DNA from: Flavobacterium sp. 270 | Lineage (GTDB): Bacteria > Bacteroidota > Bacteroidia > Flavobacteriales > Flavobacteriaceae | Direction: 5' to 3' | Assembly: GCF_004368785.1 (NCBI RefSeq) | Contig: NZ_SODM01000004.1 | Coordinates: 546,521-610,520 of the forward strand | Length of the DNA: 64,000 bases | Part shown: positions 52,731-61,838 of the stretch, piece after piece | Numbering within the stretch: the first letter of the stretch is position 1 | Layout of the letters: every line of letters begins with the position of its first letter | Notes under the pieces: generated by a model | The model's database searches: none | What the model was told of the DNA's origin: nothing | The model's input: the letters and a program-made list of their open reading frames with translations, nothing else | Program-made: the position numbers and the translations under genes

Positions 52731-55070
52731 ATGAAAAAAATAGTAATCACATTCCTTTTATCAATCTTCACCATTGGGGCAATTGCAAAAACATCCGTTG
52801 CTGCAGACCGCTGGCTCGAAATAGATTTGTATTGGTTTGAACATAAAGACATGCAAAAATCTGCCGATATTTTCTGGCAGCGTTACGAACCATTAATGAA
52901 AGGAATTGACGGCTGGAAAGGCGTGATAATTAATGTTGGATGGATTACTGATTATTTATACGAATGGCAGGGCGACATTAATCAGGAAATAAAATTACCT
53001 AAAAACATGAGAACCTGGGGTTCTATTAAAGATGGAGGTCAACTGGCAGGAACAACTCCAGAACGCATGGATTTATGGAAAGAACGTTTTGAAAAAGCAG
53101 ACAAACCGCAATCTATCGAATATGAAAAATGGACGTATGCTGACCTTAAAAAATTAGTATCCATTCTAAAGAAAACAGCTCAAAATAAATACAATTTAAA
53201 AGATATAAAAGTCGGAACCTTTATTACCGGAGGCGATAGTTCGTACGACGGAGATAAAGCACAATTTTCTATAAAACATCCTAATTCATACCGAAACGGA
53301 AAGCCAAATATGGTGGCTAAGTTAGAAGCCGAAAACCATAAATATGGTGCTTATCCAACAGGAATTCCGGCAGGAACGCCATTAACAGAATTCTTTGGAA
53401 AACAATGGGGAAGTTTGTCAAAAGCATTAAATCTTGATGTTATTATTTTGAGAGACGGCTTTTTAGGAACTGGACTTTATTCGAGAAGAAAAGGCCCTTA
53501 TGGCGAAACCGCTCCAAAAGACCCAAAATTGGTAAAAGAATGGAGCGACGCCATTGGCGATTTGGTAAAACAAACCAAAATATCAAATCCAAAAGCTTTA
53601 GTTATTGGATATTCTAATGCGGCTAGTGCCGTTGGCGGCTGGCGTGCCAATTGTTTTGATCTGGAAACTATTGCAAAAGAAGGTTATCTTGACGGATGGA
53701 TTGATCAATCCTGGGCGGGTTCCTGGAACGAAGTCGGACAGCGTCCGGTGATGAATTACGTGCCGGAAGTTCGTTTTTGGAGTTCACCATTATTGGGTTA
53801 CAGCTATATGTTGAGTTATATGCTTTCGCATTCTGCAATGTTGGCCGACACTAAAGTACACCACTATTTTCTGACTGAAACTTTTGATGCCTGGGAAACC
53901 TGGGACATGATTCACAATGCTCGTGAAAGATCACGCTGGGGAATTTGGGCATATTCGCACGCGGCAGTAAAAATGCCAAGCGGTTTAAAAATGCCAAACG
54001 GAAGCTATATTTCGTGGTGCAACAGAGGAAAAAATCTCCTTTCGGAAGAAGATGTTGCGTTTATCGCCAATACTACAAATGAAGCTTTTACCGATGCTGC
54101 ATCAACCAAAGAAGTTTTTGGACCAACAATGGTCTATTGCAGAAGTGCATTAGAATGGCAAAACAACAATAAACCAGACGAAAACATTAAAGAATGGATT
54201 GACGAACAAGCCGGAACTTTAATGAAATGGTCTGCTCCTATTATGTCTGTAACACGTTTAGAATATTTGCCAAAAGTAGAAAGTGAGTTGTTTATGTTTC
54301 AAACACCTTCGCACTTAACTTCATCAGAAAAAACAAATTTAATAACGGCATTACAATCCGGAAAACCGGCTATGGTTATCGGAAGTCCTGCGGGCGGATT
54401 AGATCCTGAAATTGCTTCTCTTTTAGGGGTTTCTTCTACTGATACTGCCATTAACGGAACGAAATACATCGGAAGTATTAATTACAAAACGGATGGAATT
54501 TATCAAGGATTACCCAATACATTTCCAATTTTTCAGCCTTTTACCCAAAATAAATTTACTAAAGAACTGGAATCGATTTACAGTGTAAGCTTCTCGCCTG
54601 CTCTTGGTTACAATCAAACGAATGGAAAGAATTTAATTTATTGGGATGCGCCGGAATTCTTCAATAATCTTCCTGCGGGAACAGATAATTACAAAGGTTC
54701 TTTAGATCAGATTATGGGAAGTCCAGTGCCTTATGTTTTGACTGCCAGATTAATGAATGAAACTTTAAAAAAATCGGGTTTTGCTTATGTTGACGAAATT
54801 AAATTAGAAAAACCAGTTCAATTATCAATGTGGCAGTTGAAAGATGGAAGCTTCAAAATTATGGCAGGAAATCTCGAAGAAGGTATCAATCATACCGCAG
54901 ATCATAAGATAGAAACGGTATTAAATCTGCCTTCGCAATTTGTAAAAAACAAATCGGTAGAAATTTCTGAAGTATGGAACAGAACAAGCAGCATTATCGG
55001 AAATAAAAAGCTGAACATCAATCTGGAACAGGCCCAAACCAAACTTTATATAATACAAAAACCACAATAA
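52731..55070 (+). CDS. Unassigned large secreted protein, probable glycoside hydrolase
   Basis: The 779-residue protein has a signal peptide (about 1-24). No family is recognised. The plan looks like a GH42-type enzyme: a TIM-barrel-like N-terminal part (about 28-420; GVIINVGWITDYLYEWQG, VGTFITGGDSSYDGD, VIILRDGFLGTG, DGWIDQSWAGSWNE, YFLTETFDAWETWD), a middle flavodoxin/amidotransferase-like domain (about 515-600; ELFMFQTPSHLTSSEKTN) and a C-terminal beta-sandwich (about 690-779). Acidic residues in FLTETFDAWETW and IILRDG are candidate catalytic residues. It lies between two GH28 genes and its stop overlaps the next start by one base (TAATG), so it belongs to the same pectin-directed operon. 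Confidence 0.55.
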   Translation: MKKIVITFLLSIFTIGAIAKTSVAADRWLEIDLYWFEHKDMQKSADIFWQRYEPLMKGIDGWKGVIINVGWITDYLYEWQGDINQEIKLPKNMRTWGSIKDGGQLAGTTPERMDLWKERFEKADKPQSIEYEKWTYADLKKLVSILKKTAQNKYNLKDIKVGTFITGGDSSYDGDKAQFSIKHPNSYRNGKPNMVAKLEAENHKYGAYPTGIPAGTPLTEFFGKQWGSLSKALNLDVIILRDGFLGTGLYSRRKGPYGETAPKDPKLVKEWSDAIGDLVKQTKISNPKALVIGYSNAASAVGGWRANCFDLETIAKEGYLDGWIDQSWAGSWNEVGQRPVMNYVPEVRFWSSPLLGYSYMLSYMLSHSAMLADTKVHHYFLTETFDAWETWDMIHNARERSRWGIWAYSHAAVKMPSGLKMPNGSYISWCNRGKNLLSEEDVAFIANTTNEAFTDAASTKEVFGPTMVYCRSALEWQNNNKPDENIKEWIDEQAGTLMKWSAPIMSVTRLEYLPKVESELFMFQTPSHLTSSEKTNLITALQSGKPAMVIGSPAGGLDPEIASLLGVSSTDTAINGTKYIGSINYKTDGIYQGLPNTFPIFQPFTQNKFTKELESIYSVSFSPALGYNQTNGKNLIYWDAPEFFNNLPAGTDNYKGSLDQIMGSPVPYVLTARLMNETLKKSGFAYVDEIKLEKPVQLSMWQLKDGSFKIMAGNLEEGINHTADHKIETVLNLPSQFVKNKSVEISEVWNRTSSIIGNKKLNINLEQAQTKLYIIQKPQ

Positions 55071-56719
55071 TGAAAAACTATCTAATTCTATTTTTTAGTT
55101 TGATTGCGTTGCATTGTACTGCAAAAAACATCAATATAGTTGAGTACGGCGCAATTGCAGACGGAAAAACATTAAATACAAAAATCGTTCAAAAAGCAAT
55201 TGATGATTGTTCTGCTTCTGGCGGCGGAATTGTAACGGTTCCTACAGGTCAATTTCTTATTGGAACTATTTACTTAAAAAATGATGTAAACCTTCATTTA
55301 GAAAGTGGCGCGGTTTTGCTGGGAAGTACAAAAATGGAAGATTATAATCCGTCGAATTTGATTCGCGGCGTTGAAGTAAATAATATTTCTATTACCGGAA
55401 AGGGAACTATTGACGGTCAGGGTCACACTTTTTGGATTCCAGCAGACAGAAGCAAAATTCCGTACGATCGTGCACCAGAATGGATTCATCAAACCACAAG
55501 TCCGAGAAACATGTTAAAGTTAGAAGGCTGTAAAGGTGTTACCATTCAAAATGTTCACTTAAAAGGATCAGAAAGCTGGACTTTGCATTTATTGGGCTGC
55601 GATCAGGTTGTTGTGGATGGAATTAGTATTAGAAACCCACTTCAGGGACCAAATACAGACGGAATTGACATGCAAGCCTGTAGTAATGTACGAATTTCAA
55701 ATTCTGATATTTATACGCGTGACGATGCTATTTGTTTTAAAAACAGAGATCCAAGATATACCAGTAAAGTCTGCGAAAACATCACCGTAACCAATTGTAT
55801 TTTAACCTCAGCTTGTAATTCTTTTAAAATAGGAACAGAATCTTTGGGCGATTTCAAGAATATTGTTTTCAGCAATTCAGTTATAAAAACAGCAAGACCA
55901 GACGAAGAATTAGCAAAAGATGCTGCCGAATATATTGACATAAAAGCCCGCAGATACGGATTGGCAGCGTCAAGCGGCATTGCTTTAGAAAGCGTTGACG
56001 GAGCAAACATTCAAGGCGTAACCATTTCCAATATTGTAATAGATGGCGCTTGGTGTCCGATTTTTATCCGATTAGGAAATCGCGGCGCAGGAGAACAAAA
56101 AGTTTCTCCATCTGTTGCAGGAACTTTAAAAGACGTTATTATTTCAAACATTGTGGCTTATAATGCCAGTATTGCTTCTTCAATTACTTCAATTCCGGGT
56201 TCTTATGTAGAAAATGTCATTTTAAGCAATATCATTATCAAAACATTGGGTGGCGAAAATAAAGAAACAGCTTCAATTGTTTTGGACGAATTAGAAAAAT
56301 CATATCCCGATCCTAAAATGTGGGGACGCGTTTTATCAAAATCAGACTACACTCACCCTATTCCAATTTCTGGATTATTTGTTAGACATGCCAAAAATAT
56401 TCAGTTAGATAATGTTCAGATTTATGTAGATAAAGAAGACATGCGTCCGCTGGTAAAACTAGAAGATGTAGAAGGATTTTATGTGAATAATTTCAAAACA
56501 GATAAAAACAGCAAAGGCGAAAGTGTTCTTGATTTTAAAGACGTTAGAGAAGCCAATCTTCTTAATTTGAATATTCCGGCAACCATTCCGTGGTTTTCAT
56601 TCAAAGGAAATAAAACAAATGATATTACGATTCAGACTTTCAAAAAAATCAAAAATGAAGATTTGATCCGAAAAGAAAAGGACGTTTCAAAAGAGGCTGT
56701 CAGACTGATAAATTTATAA
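55070..56719 (+). CDS. GH28 family polygalacturonase-like enzyme
   Basis: The 549-residue protein has a short signal peptide (about 1-18) and a GH28 beta-helix: VEYGAIADGKTLNT (24-37), GPNTDGIDMQ (193-202, classical NTD), TRDDAICFK (216-224) and SFKIGTESLG (251-260) in place of GHG/RIK. It acts on a galacturonic-acid linkage. Its start codon shares one base with the stop of the previous gene, so translation is coupled. A C-terminal stretch (about 500-549) of lysine-rich helix-breaking sequence is longer than in the other two GH28 proteins. Confidence 0.91.
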   Translation: MKNYLILFFSLIALHCTAKNINIVEYGAIADGKTLNTKIVQKAIDDCSASGGGIVTVPTGQFLIGTIYLKNDVNLHLESGAVLLGSTKMEDYNPSNLIRGVEVNNISITGKGTIDGQGHTFWIPADRSKIPYDRAPEWIHQTTSPRNMLKLEGCKGVTIQNVHLKGSESWTLHLLGCDQVVVDGISIRNPLQGPNTDGIDMQACSNVRISNSDIYTRDDAICFKNRDPRYTSKVCENITVTNCILTSACNSFKIGTESLGDFKNIVFSNSVIKTARPDEELAKDAAEYIDIKARRYGLAASSGIALESVDGANIQGVTISNIVIDGAWCPIFIRLGNRGAGEQKVSPSVAGTLKDVIISNIVAYNASIASSITSIPGSYVENVILSNIIIKTLGGENKETASIVLDELEKSYPDPKMWGRVLSKSDYTHPIPISGLFVRHAKNIQLDNVQIYVDKEDMRPLVKLEDVEGFYVNNFKTDKNSKGESVLDFKDVREANLLNLNIPATIPWFSFKGNKTNDITIQTFKKIKNEDLIRKEKDVSKEAVRLINL

Positions 56720-56736
56720 CAATCTGATTTCCGGTT

Positions 56737-56812
56737 CCTGTAAGGTTTCCAAAACCTTGTAGGTATTAAAGTCCGCAGAAATACACCAACAAGGTTTTGG
56801 AAACCTTGCAGG
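56737..56812. repeat. Nested fold-back element 2
   Basis: Two 28-base arms, 56737-56764 and 56785-56812, are reverse complements at 26 of 28 positions with 20 bases between. Each arm contains its own palindrome AAGGTTTCCAAAACCTT or its complement. The element lies between a GH28 stop and the next gene, with the last arm only 34 bases before the ATG. Confidence 0.85.
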
Positions 56813-56846
56813 AAAACTAAGAATATGCATTTTAGAATACTGAATT

Positions 56847-58958
56847 ATGTTTAAAAAATTGATCTTTTTACCTTTACTTCTTCTTTTGTTTTGTCCGGTT
56901 TTTGGGCAAAATTCCGGCATTAGTAAACAAGCTATTGAAAAAGCAATCCGATCAACCGATGTTGAGAGAAAAGTATTTTCAGACAGCGCCGTAATTAATT
57001 TATATCAGGGAAATGGGGTTTTCGGAACTTCATACGGCGCACTTGGACTGCAGATTGATCCCGCAAAAAATGCAAAGCTGACGAAATACGGAAAAACGGA
57101 ATATTTGAACATGAATCATTTCGTAAGAGCCAAATTTGGTGCTGATTATGTTATTCCGCTCGCGAAATTTTACTGGGAAAAAGACCCGGAAAAAATAACC
57201 AAATACAGTCAGGTTCAGTCTTTTTATGACGGAACGCTTTCGACTCAATTTGAATATGAAAAAAACAAAGTTCTTGTAAAAACATGGTTTGATCCGGTTG
57301 ATAAAAATCTGGCAGGATTAAAGATAAATGTGACTGGAAAAGCTTCGAATATTATTTTTAAACCTTCGGATATTTTAGATGTTCATTACGATCAAAAATT
57401 AACACAGATTGCCAAAATAACAAACGAAAATAACCAATGGAAAATTGAATTATCATGTCTGAATAAAAAGACAATTGTTTATCTAAAAACAAATGCTGCT
57501 GTAAAACTTCAGGATAATAATCTGGTTCTTTCTTTACATTCTGGCGAAAATAATATTCTCCTTTCTGTTGGAAAATCTGTTGCGATTTCTGCCGAAAAAT
57601 CATTAAAACAAAACATCGAATGGTGGAATAATAAATGGCAAAATATGGGAATTGTAATTTTCCCCGAAATCCACGCACAACAAATGTGGGTACGCTCTAT
57701 GGCGCAATTTTTATATTCTTTTAATGATGAAAAATTAGGATTGCCGCCACCAATGGGTTTTACAGGAAATCACTGGTCATTTGGCTATCCGCAAGACGAT
57801 TCTTTTGTTCATACGATGTTACTTTCAACAGGAAATATCAAAATGGCAAAATCATGGATCGAGTATTTTGCAGAAAGAGTTTCGGGAATGAAAGCTTACA
57901 CTAAACGTTTGATGAATGTGGACGGAATTATGGCGCCTTGGGTTTTTCCTTTAGGCGATTTTGAAGGTTACCACACCCCTTCTGTTCCCAATAAATTTTA
58001 CTATGAAATTCACAATTCGGGATATTTTGCCCGCATGGCGTATGAAACAGCTGTTTTTGTAAATGATCAAAACTGGACTCAAAAAAATGCAAAACCCATT
58101 ATCAGCGAGACGGCTAAATTCTACAAAAACATTGCAAAAAAAGAAAGCGATAATCTCTGGCATTTATCGATTCAGCCTTCTACAGGACAGGATGAAAAAG
58201 GCGGTGTAGATCAGGATGATTATTTGTGTGCGTTGTACAGCGCGCAATATTGTATGCAAAAAGCGATTGAATATAATTTGGATGAAGACGGAACTTACGC
58301 GAAAATTTTAAGTGAAGGTTTGGCTTTTCCGGCTTTAAAATCACAAAGAGGTATTTATTTCAGTAATAAAGGAAGAGGCGAATCTGATTTCGGAAAGCAG
58401 AAACATCCGGTACAATTGAATGCTTTGGCTTTTTTACCTGTGGATAATACGGTTTCTGATGCTTCAAAAACTGCTTACGATTTGCGATATGATATTACAA
58501 TGGAAGCTAAAAAGCCTTATTTCTTCGGATGGACTTTAGGCGAATTTCTGCTTGCCGGATCAAGAATGGGAAATGTTTCTGAATGGCAAAAAGACTGGGA
58601 CAATCTGACCAAAGCCGATTATGTCGACAAAGACTGGATTCAGGTTTACGAAACTAGCGGTGTTTACAAAGATGCTTATTACAACATTACCAACGGATTA
58701 ATTACCCAATCGCTACTAAACAATGTAGTTTCTGACTGGTACGGAAAACTGGAAATCGCAAAATGCAATCCGTGGAAAGGAAAAGTATTCGTTAAGGATA
58801 TTTATTCAAAATTAGGAATAACGGTTAACGGAGAAATTGAACAAACTTCGGCTTCATTGGTTTTGAAAGCCTGGAAAGACTGCGAATTTGATCTTCAAGG
58901 AGAAAAAATTTCGCTAAAGAAAAATCAAACTATTAAAAAAAATATTACCCTGAAATAA
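56847..58958 (+). CDS. Unassigned secreted (alpha/alpha)6-type protein, probable glycoside hydrolase
   Basis: The 703-residue protein has a signal peptide (1-20, ending VFGQ). It looks like the clan GH-L architecture (as in GH15, GH65): an N-terminal beta-sandwich (about 35-260; VINLYQGNGVFGTSYGALG) then helical barrel repeats (about 265-640). A conserved-looking block NHWSFGYPQDDSFVHTMLLS (308-327) resembles the WPFPFPQD type segment of related helical-barrel enzymes, and QDEKGGVDQDDYLCALYSAQY (about 448-468) is rich in acids. I cannot name a family or substrate. It sits between two GH28 genes and after a fold-back element. Confidence 0.55.
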   Translation: MFKKLIFLPLLLLLFCPVFGQNSGISKQAIEKAIRSTDVERKVFSDSAVINLYQGNGVFGTSYGALGLQIDPAKNAKLTKYGKTEYLNMNHFVRAKFGADYVIPLAKFYWEKDPEKITKYSQVQSFYDGTLSTQFEYEKNKVLVKTWFDPVDKNLAGLKINVTGKASNIIFKPSDILDVHYDQKLTQIAKITNENNQWKIELSCLNKKTIVYLKTNAAVKLQDNNLVLSLHSGENNILLSVGKSVAISAEKSLKQNIEWWNNKWQNMGIVIFPEIHAQQMWVRSMAQFLYSFNDEKLGLPPPMGFTGNHWSFGYPQDDSFVHTMLLSTGNIKMAKSWIEYFAERVSGMKAYTKRLMNVDGIMAPWVFPLGDFEGYHTPSVPNKFYYEIHNSGYFARMAYETAVFVNDQNWTQKNAKPIISETAKFYKNIAKKESDNLWHLSIQPSTGQDEKGGVDQDDYLCALYSAQYCMQKAIEYNLDEDGTYAKILSEGLAFPALKSQRGIYFSNKGRGESDFGKQKHPVQLNALAFLPVDNTVSDASKTAYDLRYDITMEAKKPYFFGWTLGEFLLAGSRMGNVSEWQKDWDNLTKADYVDKDWIQVYETSGVYKDAYYNITNGLITQSLLNNVVSDWYGKLEIAKCNPWKGKVFVKDIYSKLGITVNGEIEQTSASLVLKAWKDCEFDLQGEKISLKKNQTIKKNITLK

Positions 58959-58967
58959 AATTTTAAA

Positions 58968-60458
58968 ATGATGAAAACAAAAGCAACAATCAAAATCTTA
59001 TGTTTAGCAATTTTGATTTTTACCAATACTGCCATTGCACAAAAAAACAAATTTGACAACCTAAAATTGGCTTCAGATTTGGAAGCTATGGCAAAAAAAC
59101 TAGAAAAATCTCTGGCTTCAGATCATAGTAATTTACCCGTTTATAATGTAGTAAAAGATTATAATGCTATTAATAATGGAGTTGAATTAACGACGAAACA
59201 ATTGCAAAACGCAATTGATAATTGCGCTAAAAATGGCCCTGCCCGATTATTTTTTCCTGCGGGAATGTATCTTACGGGAACTTTGATTTTAAAATCTGGA
59301 GTTCATATAGAATTGGATAAAGGCGCGAAAATCCTTGGAAGTACAGATGCTAAAGATTATTTGGTGATTCAGCCAGAATATAAAAACAACACTGATTTAC
59401 AGGTTGATAAATCTCTTTTTTATGCAGAGAAAGTAGACGGAATTTCTATTACTGGAAAAGGAATTATAGATTTTCAGGGAACAAGCGCTGTTTATTTAGG
59501 AACAGGAAATAACGATAAAAGAAGACCATACGGGATTAGAATCGTGAGTTCTAAAAATATCTACGTAAGCGGCATTATGCTTTTGAATTCGCCACAATGG
59601 TTACAACATTATTTGGATTGCGAAAATCTTATGGTTGAAAATATCAATGTATTCAATCATGCGCATCAAAACAATGACGGAATTGATATTGACGGCTGCC
59701 GAAATGTCTATTTGCGTAATTCTAGAATCGACAGCGATGACGATGCGATCTGTCTAAAAAGCAACGGCCCTGCTGCCTGTGAAAATATCTTAATTGAAAA
59801 TTGTACGGCTGCAAGTCACTGTAATTCTTTGAAACTGGGAACAGAAACTACGGGAGGTTTCAAAAATATCATTTACAGAAATTGCAAAGTTGTTCAATCA
59901 GTTACGGGACTTCACAAAGTAAACGGAACAGAAACTACCCGTTCTGCGATTACGCTTATTATTACCGACGGAGGAAAAATGGAAAACGTTTGGTTTGATA
60001 ATATTGAAGCAACAGATTGTGTTACGCCAATATTTGTGACGCTTGGAAACCGCAGTCGTAAACATACGGAGTCGGCACCGGTTCCGGCAATTGGAAGTAT
60101 TCAGAATATTATGTTTTCTAATATAAAAGCTTACGGAGCTGGCCCTATGGCGTCTTCTGTTACGGGTTTAGACAATGCTAATAAAGTGCATAATGTAATC
60201 TTTAAAAACATCAAAATTCAATTGACAGAACCAGGAAATGCTGAAGACAGAAATATTGATATGACAAAATTGCTGAAGGAGAAAAAACGCGGTTATCCGT
60301 CGCCTGATACTTTTGGGAATTTGTCTAGTTATGGTTTCAATTTTAAATATGTAAACGGTTTAAATATCGAGAATTTAAAATTTGATTTAAAATGTAAAGA
60401 TCCTCGCGAAGCTATCATTTTTGAGGATTGTGAGAATGTGGTTAAGACTAAGCTTTAA
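58968..60458 (+). CDS. GH28 family polygalacturonase-like enzyme
   Basis: The 496-residue protein has a signal peptide (about 1-25, ending AIAQ) and then about 30 helical residues before the beta-helix. GH28 motifs are VKDYNAINNGVELTT (62-76), QNNDGIDIDG (234-243), DSDDDAICLKS (255-265) and SLKLGTETTGG (287-297). It cuts an alpha-galacturonide bond. Two Met codons begin the protein (MMKT); either could start it. It follows the unassigned protein after nine bases and closes the enzyme run before a 315-base gap. Confidence 0.91.
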   Translation: MMKTKATIKILCLAILIFTNTAIAQKNKFDNLKLASDLEAMAKKLEKSLASDHSNLPVYNVVKDYNAINNGVELTTKQLQNAIDNCAKNGPARLFFPAGMYLTGTLILKSGVHIELDKGAKILGSTDAKDYLVIQPEYKNNTDLQVDKSLFYAEKVDGISITGKGIIDFQGTSAVYLGTGNNDKRRPYGIRIVSSKNIYVSGIMLLNSPQWLQHYLDCENLMVENINVFNHAHQNNDGIDIDGCRNVYLRNSRIDSDDDAICLKSNGPAACENILIENCTAASHCNSLKLGTETTGGFKNIIYRNCKVVQSVTGLHKVNGTETTRSAITLIITDGGKMENVWFDNIEATDCVTPIFVTLGNRSRKHTESAPVPAIGSIQNIMFSNIKAYGAGPMASSVTGLDNANKVHNVIFKNIKIQLTEPGNAEDRNIDMTKLLKEKKRGYPSPDTFGNLSSYGFNFKYVNGLNIENLKFDLKCKDPREAIIFEDCENVVKTKL

Positions 60459-60773
60459 TTTTTTTGCCGCAAAGTCGCTAAGGCACAAAGTTTTAATTGA
60501 ATGCCACAGATTAAAGGATTAAAAAGATTTTAAAAATAAATCCGCTTAATCTGCAAGATCTGCGAGAGAAGTATTGAAAATTTATTTAAACACATAGAGA
60601 CATAGTTTTTTACTTAATAAAGAATAATAGAAAGAAACATGTTTCTCACACATAGCAATAGTAGTAGCTATGTTTTTTTGAATAAATGAAATGCCTTTTA
60701 TACGACCCTAAAAACTATGTCTCTATGTGTTTAAATAAACTTAATAGATAAATAAATTTAAATAAAAACAACA
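60459..60773. other. 315-base gap filled by repeat sequence
   Basis: It begins with CCGCAAAGTCGCTAAGGCACA and a TTAATCTGCAAGATCTGCGA segment, typical of scattered intergenic filler in flavobacterial genomes, then the fold-back element at 60581-60739. Parts recur inverted at 21961-22010. No gene is present. Confidence 0.65.
60581..60739. repeat. Nested fold-back element 3, 30-bp perfect inverted repeats
   Basis: The arms at 60581-60610 and 60710-60739 are reverse complements at 30 of 30 positions, with core TTTAAACACATAGAGACATA. Between them lie a 12-bp palindrome GAAACATGTTTC (60634-60645) and a stem ACATAGC / GCTATGT (60650-60656, 60667-60673). The size (159 bp) and terminal repeats resemble a MITE; no target-site duplication was established. 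Confidence 0.88.
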
Positions 60774-61766
60774 ATGACTTATCAACCTTCGTCAGACAGA
60801 TATACAAAAATGGAATACAGACGCTGTGGAAATTCAGGAATTCAGCTTCCTGCATTTTCGCTGGGTTTATGGCATAATTTCGGAAACGTTAATGATTTTG
60901 AAAACAGCCGCAATCTAATTCAAACCGCTTTTGATAACGGCATTACTCATTTTGATTTAGCCAATAATTACGGTCCGCCTCCGGGTTCTGCCGAAGAGAA
61001 TTTTGGAAAAATATTAAAACAAGATTTCGTCGATCACCGAGACGAAATGATTATTTCTACAAAAGCCGGATATACCATGTGGGACGGACCTTATGGCGAT
61101 TGGGGTTCCAAAAAATATATGATTTCGAGTCTGGATCAAAGTCTAAAAAGAATGAAACTGGATTATGTGGATATTTTTTATCACCATCGTCCAGATCCGG
61201 AAACACCTGTAGAAGAAACAATGGAAGCTTTGGATCTTATGGTACGTCAGGGAAAAGCATTATATGTTGGGCTTTCAAATTATAATGCGGGACAAACTTT
61301 AAAAGCAGTAACGATTTTAAAACAATTAGGAACGCCTTGTTTAATTCATCAGCCCAAATATTCAATGTTTGTTCGCGATGCCGAAAATGGATTGCTAAAA
61401 GTGTTAGAAAAACAAGGAGTTGGCTGTATTCCTTTTTCTCCTTTGGCACAGGGCTTACTTACAGATAAATACCTCAACGGAATTCCTTCTGATTCAAGGG
61501 TTGCAACAAGCGGGCAATTTTTAAACCAAAGTCATATTACTCCGGAAAAACTGGAAAAAATTACGCTTCTTAATAATCTTGCTAAACAACGCGGACAAAA
61601 ACTAGCGCACATGGCTTTGGCATGGTTACTACGCGATCCGCGTGTGACTTCTGTTTTAATTGGATCAAGCAAACCGGCGCAAATAACAGATTCTATTGAA
61701 GCCTTAAAGAATACCTCTTTTACAGAAGAAGAATTAACAGTGATCAATAATATTCTTCACTGGTAA
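60774..61766 (+). CDS. Aldo/keto reductase, YghZ-like
   Basis: The 330-residue cytoplasmic protein belongs to the aldo/keto reductase family, in the branch of E. coli YghZ (L-glyceraldehyde-3-phosphate reductase) and Kv-beta. The start YRRCGNSGIQLPAFSLGLWH, the segment FDLANNYGPPPGSAEENFG (about 60-78) with the catalytic Asp and Tyr, Lys in ISTKAGY, and His in YHHRPDPETP make the complete tetrad; the C-terminal GSSKPAQI binds NADPH. It reduces aldehydes such as sugar-derived aldehydes. At the end of a pectin locus it may act on breakdown products of galacturonate or rhamnose, for example lactaldehyde or glyceraldehyde; this is inferred. Confidence 0.9.
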   Translation: MTYQPSSDRYTKMEYRRCGNSGIQLPAFSLGLWHNFGNVNDFENSRNLIQTAFDNGITHFDLANNYGPPPGSAEENFGKILKQDFVDHRDEMIISTKAGYTMWDGPYGDWGSKKYMISSLDQSLKRMKLDYVDIFYHHRPDPETPVEETMEALDLMVRQGKALYVGLSNYNAGQTLKAVTILKQLGTPCLIHQPKYSMFVRDAENGLLKVLEKQGVGCIPFSPLAQGLLTDKYLNGIPSDSRVATSGQFLNQSHITPEKLEKITLLNNLAKQRGQKLAHMALAWLLRDPRVTSVLIGSSKPAQITDSIEALKNTSFTEEELTVINNILHW

Positions 61767-61794
61767 AAACACATTAAAAAAATTTGATAAAAAC

Positions 61795-61808
61795 CGTGTG
61801 CGCACACG
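61795..61808. promoter_or_regulatory. Palindromic operator candidate before the PQQ-cytochrome gene
   Basis: CGTGTGCGCACACG is a perfect 14-bp palindrome, 30 bases before the ATG. With its AAAAACC lead-in it recurs at 63551-63564. Central CG with symmetrical arms is typical of LacI-family sites, but the sequence differs from the ACTAAAACGTTTTAGT site of PUL 1. Confidence 0.7.
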
Positions 61809-61838
61809 AAAAAAAACTTAAAATAAGTCCTACAGCGT

